Source: Burkholderia sp. NRF60-BP8
GTDB taxonomy: Bacteria; Pseudomonadota; Gammaproteobacteria; Burkholderiales; Burkholderiaceae
DNA length: 64,000 nt
Assembly (NCBI RefSeq): GCF_001522585.2
Contig: NZ_CP013374.1
Location: 496,001-560,000, forward strand
Reading direction: 5' to 3'
Under the pieces are notes generated by a model. It ran no database searches and was not told where the DNA came from. It saw nothing but the letters and a program-made list of their open reading frames with translations. A program made the translations under genes and the position numbers. Below are positions 1 to 7,823 of the stretch, piece by piece. Each line of letters opens with the position of its first letter. Within the stretch, counting starts at the first letter, position 1.

Positions 1-77
1 GTTCTTGCTCCGTCGCGCTGGCGGTTCGCACCCCATGCCGGGCGCCCGCTCTTCACGCGAACCGAAAGGAGACGAGC

Positions 78-146
78 ATGATCGCCGCCCATGAGCGCGG
101 GTCGCCGCGCACCGACGTCGCCGCCGGCCGGCGGTCGTCGACATGA
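78..146 (+). CDS. possible 22-residue leader peptide before topoisomerase IB
   Basis: A short reading frame starts at ATG 78, six bases after a strong Shine-Dalgarno sequence AAAGGAG (65-71). It runs 22 codons, and its TGA (144-146) overlaps the ATG (143) of the topoisomerase gene as ATGA. The topoisomerase itself has no comparable ribosome site just upstream of its start. This arrangement is typical of translational coupling, so the small frame may serve to load ribosomes for the next gene. The peptide (starting MIAAHERG) has no recognisable domain. It could also be a chance frame that uses an old start site. Confidence 0.35.
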   Translation: MIAAHERGSPRTDVAAGRRSST

Positions 147-1171
147 AGCAGCCCGCTTCGAGCGCCGTCGCGGCGCTGCGCCATGTCGACGACCGCCGCC
201 CGGGCTACACGCGCCGGCGGCTTCGCAACGGCTTCGCGTATTACGGGCCGGACGGCGTGCGGGTTCGCGATGCCGACGAAATCGCCCGCATCGACGCGCT
301 CGCGATTCCGCCCGCGTACACCGACGTCTGGATTTGCATGGACCCCCTCGGCCATCTGCAGGCAACGGGCCGCGACGCGCGCGGCCGCAAGCAGTATCGC
401 TATCACCCGCAGTGGCGCGCGACCCGCGACGCGAACAAGTACGCGCGGATGGCCGCGTTCGCGCGGGCGCTGCCGCGCATCCGCGCGCGCGTCGCGCGCG
501 ATCTGGCATTGCCGGGCATGCCGCGCGACAAGGTCGTGGCGACGATCGTCCGCTTGCTCGATACGACGCTCGCGCGGATCGGCAACGCGGAATATGCGCG
601 CGAAAACGGCTCGTACGGGCTGACGACGCTGCGCAAGCGCCATTTGAAGATCCAGCCCGGCCAGGTGCGGCTGCGCTTCGCCGGCAAGAGCGGGATCGAG
701 CACGACGTGACGGTCGACGACGCGCGGGTCGCGCGCATCGTGCGGCGCTGCGCGGAGCTGCCCGGCCACGAGCTGTTCCAGTATGTGGACGACGACGGCG
801 TCCGCCATCCGGTCGGGTCGTCCGACGTGAACGACTATCTGCGCGAGGCCGGCGGCGCCGATTTCACCGCGAAGGATTACCGGACCTGGGCCGGCAGCGT
901 GCACGCGCTCGCATTGCTGCGCCGCGTGGAGCACCGCGGCGTCACGCATGCCCGCAAGCAGATCGTCGAGACCGTGCGCGCGGTGGCCGACCTGCTGCGC
1001 AACACGCCGGCCGTGTGCCGGCGCTGCTACATCCACCCGGCCGTGCTCGATGCGTTCGAGGCGGGCACGCTCGCCGCGCTCGCGGTCCGGCGAACGCCGC
1101 GCGGCCTGCGGGCGGACGAAGCGGCGTTCGTCGCATTGCTGGTATCCGCGCGCCGGCGAATGGCGAAATGA
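143..1171 (+). CDS. DNA topoisomerase IB (poxvirus/eukaryote-type)
   Basis: This 342-residue protein matches the compact bacterial type IB topoisomerases, which relax supercoils of either sign by nicking one strand through a 3'-phosphotyrosyl link. The N-terminal part carries the family's YHPQWR-type segment (residues about 93-98) and the C-terminal catalytic domain ends in the RRCYIHP motif, placing the nucleophilic tyrosine at about residue 296. The length is normal for the family. The start at 143 is supported by the protein alignment pattern and by ATGA overlap with a small upstream frame that has a strong ribosome site. It is a stand-alone gene with no obvious partner. Confidence 0.93.
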   Translation: MKQPASSAVAALRHVDDRRPGYTRRRLRNGFAYYGPDGVRVRDADEIARIDALAIPPAYTDVWICMDPLGHLQATGRDARGRKQYRYHPQWRATRDANKYARMAAFARALPRIRARVARDLALPGMPRDKVVATIVRLLDTTLARIGNAEYARENGSYGLTTLRKRHLKIQPGQVRLRFAGKSGIEHDVTVDDARVARIVRRCAELPGHELFQYVDDDGVRHPVGSSDVNDYLREAGGADFTAKDYRTWAGSVHALALLRRVEHRGVTHARKQIVETVRAVADLLRNTPAVCRRCYIHPAVLDAFEAGTLAALAVRRTPRGLRADEAAFVALLVSARRRMAK

Positions 1172-1457
1172 CTGGCGAGACGACCGCCCCCGGCGCGCGT
1201 GCGACCGATGGGGCGCCCTCGACGCCGCGCCTCCGGCGTGTCGTTTACCACCGGTTTCCGGGCGCATGACCGATAGCCGCTCGCACCCGTTTCTCTAAAC
1301 TGGTTCGCACAACACACCTGCCCGGTGTCGTCCGCTGCGCGCGTCACGCCACCGGCATCGAGGCATCCCCGAGACATCCGCCTTCGCTGTCCGTCGGTCC
1401 GCACGACCCCGCCGCATTCCCGCCGGCCGGTTGCCAAGGCAATTCCAGGAGAGTTCA

Positions 1458-2927
1458 TTGAGCCCGTCGCAAGCGCACTCCGCGAAAGCCCGGTCTTCGC
1501 GCCAGTCCGTCAAGCTGGACGACATCACGATCGTCGACCCTGCCGTCCTCAAGCGCGCGGTCGGCGCCATGGCGTTCGGCAATGCGATGGAATGGTTCGA
1601 CTTCGGCGTCTACAGCTATATCGCCGTCACGCTCGGCAAGGTGTTCTTCCCGTCCAGCAGCCCGTCCGCGCAGTTGCTCGCCACCTTCGGCACGTTCGCG
1701 GCCGCGTTCCTCGTGCGTCCGCTCGGCGGCATGGTGTTCGGCCCGCTCGGCGACCGCATCGGCCGCCAGCGCGTGCTCGCCGCCACGATGATCATGATGG
1801 CCGTCGGCACCTTCGCGATCGGCCTGATCCCCAGCTACGCGTCCATCGGCATCATGGCGCCCGTGCTGCTGCTCGTCGCCCGCCTCGTGCAGGGCTTCTC
1901 CACCGGCGGCGAGTACGGCGGCGCCGCCACCTTCATCGCCGAGTTCTCGACCGACAAGCGCCGCGGCTTCATGGGCAGCTTCCTCGAATTCGGCACGTTG
2001 ATCGGCTATACGCTCGGCGCGGCCACGGTCGCGCTGTTGACGGCCACGCTGTCGGAGGACGCGCTGCTGTCGTGGGGCTGGCGCGTGCCGTTCTTCATCG
2101 CCGGCCCGCTCGGCCTCGTGGGCCTCTACGTGCGGCTCAAGCTCGAGGAAACCCCGGCATTCAGGAAGGAGGCCGAAGCACGCGAGGCGGACGAACGCGC
2201 GCGGCCGAAGCAGCGCTTCGCGACGCTGCTCGTCGAACAGTGGAGGCCGCTGCTGCAATGCGTCGGCCTCGTGCTGATCTTCAACGTGACCGACTACATG
2301 GCGCTGTCGTACCTGCCGAGCTACCTGTCGGCGACGCTGCACGTTCGCGAATCGCACGGGCTCTTCATGGTGCTGCTCGTGATGGTGCTGATGATGCCGA
2401 TGACGCTGTACGCCGGGCACCTGTCGGACAAGGTCGGCCGCAAGCCGGTGATGATGGCCGGCTGCGTGGGCCTGCTTGCGCTGTCGGTGCCGGCGCTGAT
2501 GCTGATCCGCACCGGCGGCATGCTGCCGATCTTCGGCGGGATGCTGATCTACGGCGTCCTGCTGTCGACGTTCACGGGCGTGATGCCGTCGGCGCTGCCT
2601 GCCCTCTTTCCGACGCGCATTCGCTACGGCGCGCTCGCGATCGGCTTCAACGTGTCGGTGTCGCTGTTCGGCGGCACGACGCCGCTCGTCGCCGCATGGC
2701 TGGTCGATCGCACCGGCGACCTGATGATGCCCGCGTACTACCTGATGGGCGCGTCGTTCATCGGCATCGTGTCGGTGCTCGCGCTGCGCGAGACTGCGCG
2801 CCAGCCGCTGCCCGGCTCCGGGCCGTGCGTGGCGAGCCGCGCGGAAGCGCTGAGCCTCGTGCGCAGCGGTGCCGACGAAGCGCGGGTGCGCGACCGGAAG
2901 TTCACGCCGGTCGGCGAGCGCGCATGA
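1458..2927 (+). CDS. MFS transporter of the metabolite:H+ symporter (ProP-like) family
   Basis: A 489-residue inner-membrane protein with about twelve hydrophobic segments. It shows the family signatures: AFGNAMEWFDFGVY near the N-terminus, the loop motif GPLGDRIGRQRVL between helices 2 and 3, and the GGEYGGAATFIAEFS segment of proline/betaine and dicarboxylate symporters. Substrate cannot be read from the sequence; relatives move osmolytes, citrate, alpha-ketoglutarate or shikimate. The start chosen is TTG 1458, because AGGAGAG (1447-1453) sits directly upstream at correct spacing; an in-frame ATG at 1431 lies before that ribosome site and is less likely. It appears monocistronic. Confidence 0.9.
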   Translation: MSPSQAHSAKARSSRQSVKLDDITIVDPAVLKRAVGAMAFGNAMEWFDFGVYSYIAVTLGKVFFPSSSPSAQLLATFGTFAAAFLVRPLGGMVFGPLGDRIGRQRVLAATMIMMAVGTFAIGLIPSYASIGIMAPVLLLVARLVQGFSTGGEYGGAATFIAEFSTDKRRGFMGSFLEFGTLIGYTLGAATVALLTATLSEDALLSWGWRVPFFIAGPLGLVGLYVRLKLEETPAFRKEAEAREADERARPKQRFATLLVEQWRPLLQCVGLVLIFNVTDYMALSYLPSYLSATLHVRESHGLFMVLLVMVLMMPMTLYAGHLSDKVGRKPVMMAGCVGLLALSVPALMLIRTGGMLPIFGGMLIYGVLLSTFTGVMPSALPALFPTRIRYGALAIGFNVSVSLFGGTTPLVAAWLVDRTGDLMMPAYYLMGASFIGIVSVLALRETARQPLPGSGPCVASRAEALSLVRSGADEARVRDRKFTPVGERA

Positions 2928-2980
2928 CGCGAGTCGATGCGACGCCGCGCGGCCTGCGCGCGTCGCCGTTCGCGTGACCG

Positions 2981-3805
2981 TCAGTTCGACGGCAGTTGCT
3001 GCGCGTCGAACCAGTCGAGCAGCGTGCGCGTGACGAACGCGGGATTCTCCAGGTTCGAGATATGGCCGGCGTCGGGCACCAGCGCATGCGCGCAGCCGAT
3101 CACGCTCGCCATCTTCACGGTTTCCGACGGCGGGCGCGCCATGTCGCCCGCGCCGCACATCAGCAGCGTGTGTGCGGCATCGAGTTCGGCGAGCGCCGGC
3201 AGCGTGTCGGGCCGGCCGAAGATCAGCCGGCCGAGCGGCGCGATCGATTGCCGCAGCCGGTCGGCGGGCAGGTTCGCGAGCGCATGGCGAAACGCCGTCG
3301 GCACCGGGCCGTCGAGATCGACGTCCGGGCGGAAGAACAGCGGCACGATCGCGTCGAGCAGCGGCGGCGCGATGCGGCCCGCGGCCTCGATCGCATCGAG
3401 CATCCCGAAATAGCGCGTACGCGTCGCATCGGGCTCGGCCTCGAGCGACGCGTCCATGATCACGAGCGAGCGCACGCGCTGCGGCTCGCGCAACGCGAGC
3501 CGTGCGCCCCACATGCCGCCGACGCTGAGCCCGACGATCGCGCACTGTTCGATGTCCAGCGCGTCGAGCAGCGCGCTCGCGTGCGCGGCGAGATCGTCGA
3601 GCGTGTGCGTGCCGTCCGGCAGCGCGCCCGATTCGCCGTGCCCCCACAGGTCCGGCACGATCACGCGATACTTGCGCGACAGCGCGTCGATCTGCGGCGC
3701 CCACATCGTCGCGTCCCACAGATAGCTGTGCCCGAGCAGCACCGGAAAACCGGCGCCGTGATCGTGGTAATGCAGGGTACTGCGCTGGATGCTGTGTGCG
3801 GGCAT
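2981..3805 (-). CDS. alpha/beta hydrolase
   Basis: A 274-residue single-domain alpha/beta hydrolase. The nucleophile elbow GLSVGGM gives Ser94, and GAGD and DAGH supply Asp221 and His248, completing the triad. The oxyanion-hole segment is LLGHSYLWD near residue 24-32. The layout is like 3-oxoadipate enol-lactonase, haloalkane-type and esterase members; the substrate is not predictable. It is transcribed leftward, 150 bases downstream of a LysR gene on the same strand, so it may be part of that regulator's unit or an independent gene. Confidence 0.85.
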   Translation of the reverse strand: MPAHSIQRSTLHYHDHGAGFPVLLGHSYLWDATMWAPQIDALSRKYRVIVPDLWGHGESGALPDGTHTLDDLAAHASALLDALDIEQCAIVGLSVGGMWGARLALREPQRVRSLVIMDASLEAEPDATRTRYFGMLDAIEAAGRIAPPLLDAIVPLFFRPDVDLDGPVPTAFRHALANLPADRLRQSIAPLGRLIFGRPDTLPALAELDAAHTLLMCGAGDMARPPSETVKMASVIGCAHALVPDAGHISNLENPAFVTRTLLDWFDAQQLPSN

Positions 3806-3955
3806 GCTGTCTCCGGAATGTCAGGACTCGGCGGTGGCCCGGAAACGGGCGCCGCGGTCGGCGGCGTTCTGCGACGAACGCGAAGCGGCGCATCATCGCA
3901 CAGGTGCAGGTACCGCGCATGACGGCGCGCACGGCGCTGTCGCGCGCCGCGTTCG

Positions 3956-4948
3956 TCATCCGACGCGATACATCGGCACCACGTTGCTGCCGGCGGTGTC
4001 CTGCTCCGTCGCGAGCGGGTGACACGCTTGTTCGAGCAACCAGTTGGTCAGCACCGCGATGTCGAATTCGTTGCACGCATCGGGGTTCTGCACGAGCACG
4101 TAGCTGCCCGATGCAACGGTGCAGTGCGGGAACAGCTCGACGAGCCGCCCCTGCTTCAACAGCCCGTCGACCAGCGGCCGCCTTCCGATCGCGATGCCGT
4201 GCCCGTCGACCGCGGCCTGGACCAGTTGGTCGTACTGGCTGAAGTGCAGCGCGCCGGCCGGCCGCAGCCGCGGCACGCCGAGCTCCTTCAGCAAATGGCT
4301 CCATCCGTGCCACGGCCATTCGCCGCGCGGGTCGTCGAGATGCAGCAGCACGTGCTTGTCGAGGTCGGCCGGCTTCATCGACGCGGCGTCGCCCGCCGCC
4401 GTCATCAGGCTCGGGCTGCACACCGCCACGACACGCTCGCGAAACAGCACCTCCGTATCGTCGGTCGACGTATACGGGCTCGCATAGCGCACGGCCAGGT
4501 GCAAACGTTTGCGTTTAAGATCTTCAATTTCGCTCGTTGCCGACACGCGCACGTCGATGTCCGGATAGCTGGCGCGGAATGAACCGAGGCGCGGAATCAG
4601 CCACAGCGCGGCGAACGAGACGGTGGTCGACAACGAGATGGCGCGCTGGCCGACACTCGACGACAGCTTGCCGACCACCGATTCCAGGTCGGACAACGCG
4701 AACGAGATCGCGTCGTACAGCTCGCGCCCCTTGTCGGTCAGCGTCAGCGAACGAATGTGCCGATGGAAAAGCTCGATCCGAAGCTGCTCTTCGAGCGCCT
4801 TGACCTGCCGACTCACGGCCGATTGCGTGACGTTCAATTCCTGCCCCGCACGCGTGAAGCTCAAATGACGCGCCGCGCATTCGAAGCCTCTCAGGAAATC
4901 CAGCGAAGGCAGACTTCTCAATCGCTTTGCCAATCTCACATTAGCCAT
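3956..4948 (-). CDS. LysR-family transcriptional regulator (GcvA-like)
   Basis: A 330-residue LysR protein. The N-terminal winged helix-turn-helix spans about residues 13-72 (LPSLDFLRGFECAARHLSFT followed by the TQSAVSRQVKALE recognition helix). The rest is a periplasmic-binding-protein-like effector domain. The LPSLxxLRxFEAAARHxSFT start is that of the GcvA subgroup. Upstream (4949-5565) is an unusually AT-rich region with several dyads. The targets are unknown: candidates are the hydrolase downstream or the large biosynthetic cluster on the other side of the AT-rich region. Confidence 0.9.
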   Translation of the reverse strand: MANVRLAKRLRSLPSLDFLRGFECAARHLSFTRAGQELNVTQSAVSRQVKALEEQLRIELFHRHIRSLTLTDKGRELYDAISFALSDLESVVGKLSSSVGQRAISLSTTVSFAALWLIPRLGSFRASYPDIDVRVSATSEIEDLKRKRLHLAVRYASPYTSTDDTEVLFRERVVAVCSPSLMTAAGDAASMKPADLDKHVLLHLDDPRGEWPWHGWSHLLKELGVPRLRPAGALHFSQYDQLVQAAVDGHGIAIGRRPLVDGLLKQGRLVELFPHCTVASGSYVLVQNPDACNEFDIAVLTNWLLEQACHPLATEQDTAGSNVVPMYRVG

Positions 4949-5383
4949 ACCGCCGCCTCAAAGTTGCACCCATCGACAGGCAAGTTGCCGTTCGTCTCCC
5001 TGACTCGTCTCTCCTATTTGGATTCGGAAACGATTTTATATTGAAGCATGGATGCATATCATTCTTATTTTCAATCGTGACACTTGTATTTATCTATCGA
5101 TTTTCATCGCATCAGTACGCTTACACGAACATTATCCGGTTGTGATTTTGTAAATTAATATGCGAACGAATCGAGGGCTCGACAGGTTCGATAAATTCCC
5201 GTAGAAACAACCGGTTTCCAGCCAAATTCGCCGCTATCGCAGCGCTTTATCCGCATAGACGGAGGCGAAACACAATGCCTACAATTCAATTTCAATTTGC
5301 CGACTTTTCCATTTTATTTTCCGGATTGCGAAAAACAAACTGTCTGCAACAGACACGGAAAATCCCATTAAATCCGGAATTAG

Positions 5384-5408
5384 GCGTTTATTAAAAAATA
5401 CTAAACGC
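5384..5408. repeat. inverted repeat in AT-rich region
   Basis: Arms GCGTTTA (5384-5390) and TAAACGC (5402-5408) are perfect complements, and a TA/TA match extends the symmetry inward around an A-rich centre. It could be a regulator binding site for the LysR promoter or a weak hairpin terminator for leftward transcripts from the ferritin-like gene. Confidence 0.45.
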
Positions 5409-5515
5409 ATGAAATTCAAGCTTTCCATACGGTTTCATAAACCGATGAAGCGATTATTTCCGGAAATGAATAATTCGCCGGCCGGCAGCGCCGGTCGGCG
5501 TCGGCGCGTTCGCCG

Positions 5516-5536
5516 GTCGGCCGGCATCCGGCCGGC
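5516..5536 (-). terminator. GC-rich hairpin downstream of the ferritin-like gene
   Basis: The sequence GTCGGCCGG-CAT-CCGGCCGGC can form a nine-base-pair stem (one G:T wobble) with a three-base loop. It starts about 30 bases past the stop codon of the leftward ferritin-like gene. No clear run of U follows directly, so it is only a candidate terminator or mRNA-protecting hairpin. Confidence 0.4.
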
Positions 5537-5565
5537 ACCGCGCGACAGCCGGATGTATCGATCCG

Positions 5566-6426
5566 CTACGGGCTGTCCACCGCGCCACTTACCCGCGCCG
5601 TCACTTCGCGGCGGTAGCGGTTCAGCTCCTGCGCGGTCGCGAACGTGCGCTCGAACAGGATCGACAGGTTGTGCAGGATCCGCTCGACGACCTTCTTCTC
5701 CCACTCGCCGTCGAAACGGATCTGCTCGTCGAGCCAGCGCTCCAGCCATTCCGGATCCGGCAAGCGCGACTGCACCGTGTCGCGCGGGAACAGCGCCTGG
5801 TTCACGTGCAGGTTGGTCGGGTGCAGCGGCTTCTCGGTGCGGCGCGCCGACGCCATCAGCACGCCGATCTTCGCGAATGCGGCACGCGCGACGTCGCCGC
5901 AGTTGTTCAGCGCCTTCTTCATGTAGCGCAGGTACGCGCCGCCATGACGCGCTTCGTCGCGCGAAATCGTTTCGTAGATCTGCTTGATGACGGGCTCGGT
6001 GTGCCAGTCGGCCGCGCACCGGTACCAGTGGTTCAGGCGGATCTCGCCGCAGAAGTGCAGCATCAGCGTCTCGAGCGGCGGCGCCGGATCGAACTGGAAG
6101 CGCACCGCGTGCAGTTCCTCTTCGGTCGGCACCATCTCCGGCTTGAAGCGGCGCAGGTATTCCATCAGCACCAGCGAATGCTTCTGCTCCTCGAAGAACC
6201 ACACGCTCATGAACGCGGAAAAGTCGCTGTCGTGCTGGTTGTCGCGCAGGAACATTTCCGTCGCGGGCAGCGCCGACCATTCGGTGATCGCGTTCATCTT
6301 GATCGTCTTCGCCTGCTCGTCGGTGAGCAGCGAAGCGTCGAACCTGTCCCACGGAATGTCCTTCTCCATGTCCCAGCGGACGGCCTCGAGCGACCTGAAA
6401 AGTTCCGGATAGAGCATCGTCGTCAT
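5566..6426 (-). CDS. ferritin-like diiron protein (acyl-ACP desaturase/oxygenase-like)
   Basis: A predicted four-helix-bundle diiron carboxylate protein of 286 residues. The ligand set is complete: Glu57, Glu80-x-x-His83 (in FFEEQKH), Glu128 and Glu158-x-x-His161 (in SRDEARH). The EExxH/DExRH pair is that of the ribonucleotide reductase R2/stearoyl-ACP desaturase superfamily, which activates O2. Its substrate is probably an acyl chain given the neighbours. The start is uncertain: ATG 6426 is used here; ATG 6417 is nearby, and a GTG at 6459 overlaps the TGA of the upstream desaturase gene, which would couple translation of the two. It is co-transcribed with the desaturase, divergent from the main operon. 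Confidence 0.8.
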   Translation of the reverse strand: MTTMLYPELFRSLEAVRWDMEKDIPWDRFDASLLTDEQAKTIKMNAITEWSALPATEMFLRDNQHDSDFSAFMSVWFFEEQKHSLVLMEYLRRFKPEMVPTEEELHAVRFQFDPAPPLETLMLHFCGEIRLNHWYRCAADWHTEPVIKQIYETISRDEARHGGAYLRYMKKALNNCGDVARAAFAKIGVLMASARRTEKPLHPTNLHVNQALFPRDTVQSRLPDPEWLERWLDEQIRFDGEWEKKVVERILHNLSILFERTFATAQELNRYRREVTARVSGAVDSP

Positions 6427-6455
6427 CGTCGTCGCAACGCATTCGGCGCCGGTAA

Positions 6456-7451
6456 TCACGCCGATTGCGTGGATGCGGGCGCGACCGCTTCGGCATCGGG
6501 CTCGCGGTCGTCCCGATCGTCGTCCACCGAGCGCGGCGACAGCCGGCCGCGCAGCAATGCGTAGTAGAACTGCCGATAGGTGCGGTGGTAATAGCGGATG
6601 CGCGGCGCGATCGCGCCATGCAGGTCGTGCAGCCGCTCGATCGGCAGGCTCGGCATCATGTGATGCTCGACGTGATAGTTGTTGCCGTTCGTGAACCACG
6701 TCATGAACGCGTTGCTCTCGATCGTCCGCGTGTTGCGAAACGGGTCGGTGCTCGTCAGGTCGCAGCGGTAGTGCTCGGGCATCTCGACCAGTGCATGCAC
6801 GGGCGCCGCGACGCATACGAGCGGCACGACCCACACCCAGACGGCGAACCACGTGTGCAGCGCGAACGACAGCGCGGCGAGCAGCGCGATCGCCGTGGCC
6901 ATCAGCAGGTAGTCGCGGCGGATCGCACGCGACACGAGCGCGTTGTCGCCGAAGCGCGCGCCCGGCACGACGAGCTTCGCGACGTTCTTCGCGAACTGGA
7001 TATAGTGCGCGGCCATCGACAGTCGCCACGCCCACAGCCCGACATTGACGACGGGGCTCGCGCCGTACTGGTCGCCGTAGTCGAAGAACTCCTTGTTCTC
7101 CGGCGTGCCGAGCAGCCGGTGATGGCGCAGATGGCTGTCCTGATACGCGTGGAACGACACGAGCATCGGCATGCCGAGCAGCACGCCGAACACCATGTTC
7201 AGGCGCTTGCTGCGAAACCCCTGGTAATGCAGCGCCTGGTGCTGCAGTTCGACGCCGTGCGCATACATCGCGCCGATCAGCAGGATGCCGACGATCTTCA
7301 CGATCACGAGCGCCGACAGCGCGAACATCATCCCGTGCGCGACGAGCGCGACGTACACCGCCAGTTTCAGCGAGAAGACCACGCCGCTCGGGCGGCTCTT
7401 CATGTCGGCAACCGGTTTCGAGCGGGCAACAGGCGATGAGGTGACGGACAA
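6456..7451 (-). CDS. membrane fatty-acid desaturase
   Basis: A 331-residue integral membrane desaturase with the three histidine boxes that bind two irons: HQALH (in ELQHQALHYQ), HLRHH and HVEHH (in NYHVEHHM). About four hydrophobic segments flank them. Enzymes of this class insert double bonds, or in specialised clusters further oxidise lipid-bound acyl chains. The start chosen is TTG 7451, because AAGGAGAG (7463-7456 on the minus strand) lies directly before it; ATG 7403 is an alternative without a ribosome site. It heads a two-gene leftward unit with the ferritin-like gene and shares a divergent promoter region with the acyl-AMP ligase operon. Confidence 0.88.
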   Translation of the reverse strand: MSVTSSPVARSKPVADMKSRPSGVVFSLKLAVYVALVAHGMMFALSALVIVKIVGILLIGAMYAHGVELQHQALHYQGFRSKRLNMVFGVLLGMPMLVSFHAYQDSHLRHHRLLGTPENKEFFDYGDQYGASPVVNVGLWAWRLSMAAHYIQFAKNVAKLVVPGARFGDNALVSRAIRRDYLLMATAIALLAALSFALHTWFAVWVWVVPLVCVAAPVHALVEMPEHYRCDLTSTDPFRNTRTIESNAFMTWFTNGNNYHVEHHMMPSLPIERLHDLHGAIAPRIRYYHRTYRQFYYALLRGRLSPRSVDDDRDDREPDAEAVAPASTQSA

Positions 7452-7611
7452 GACGCTCTCCTTGAGCCGGACCCTGCCCGGCACGATGACGCGGCGACGC
7501 TGGCGCGCTGCCGGGATGCAATTCTTCTGTGAGTCGATGCTTCGGACAAACGAATTTTCCGAACGCATTGCATGACGCCTGCGCATGAGCGAACCACATC
7601 GTGAACTAGAC

Positions 7612-7637
7612 GACCGGTCGAATGAGACCGACCAGTC
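7612..7637. promoter_or_regulatory. repeated operator-like half-sites in the divergent promoter
   Basis: GACCGGTC (7612-7619, itself a palindrome) and GACCAGTC (7630-7637) recur at an 18-base interval within the 372-base region between the divergent desaturase and acyl-AMP ligase genes (7452-7823). GACCnGTC cores are common in TetR-family operators. No TetR gene lies inside the cluster, so the regulator would be encoded elsewhere. The rest of the region shows no gene. Confidence 0.4.
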
Positions 7638-7823
7638 ACCTCGCGTCCGGGCACGCTGATAAGGAACCTGCGCCGGCCCTCGTGGATGCGCTGCGCTCAT
7701 GCATAGCCTGCATAGATTCCGTTTGTCGCAGCGGATCGATCCGGCAAGAATCCTCCTCACTCGACGAACGGCGCCGCCGGCACCGTGGCGCGAGCGGCCG
7801 TGTTCCTCAAGGGGAGAACCCTC

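Larger units (their letters stand above)
4949..5565. other. AT-rich intergenic region with several dyads
   Basis: About 600 bases without a convincing gene, strikingly AT-rich up to about 5480 compared with the GC-rich flanks. It contains the LysR promoter and several symmetric elements: TGTCTG-CAA-CAGACA (5341-5355), a long dyad at 5384-5408, and the perfect 12-base palindrome ATTTCCGGAAAT (5456-5467), with related CCGG-centred copies at 5317-5325 and 5371-5382. Such composition is typical of H-NS-bound DNA in Proteobacteria. It marks the left border of the biosynthetic cluster. Confidence 0.6.

Noticed and set aside
1455..4421. Long minus-strand open frame (988 codons) across the MFS and hydrolase genes
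   Set aside because: It is the antisense shadow of high-GC genes: Arg/Ala/His-rich, no domain, and it overlaps well-supported genes.
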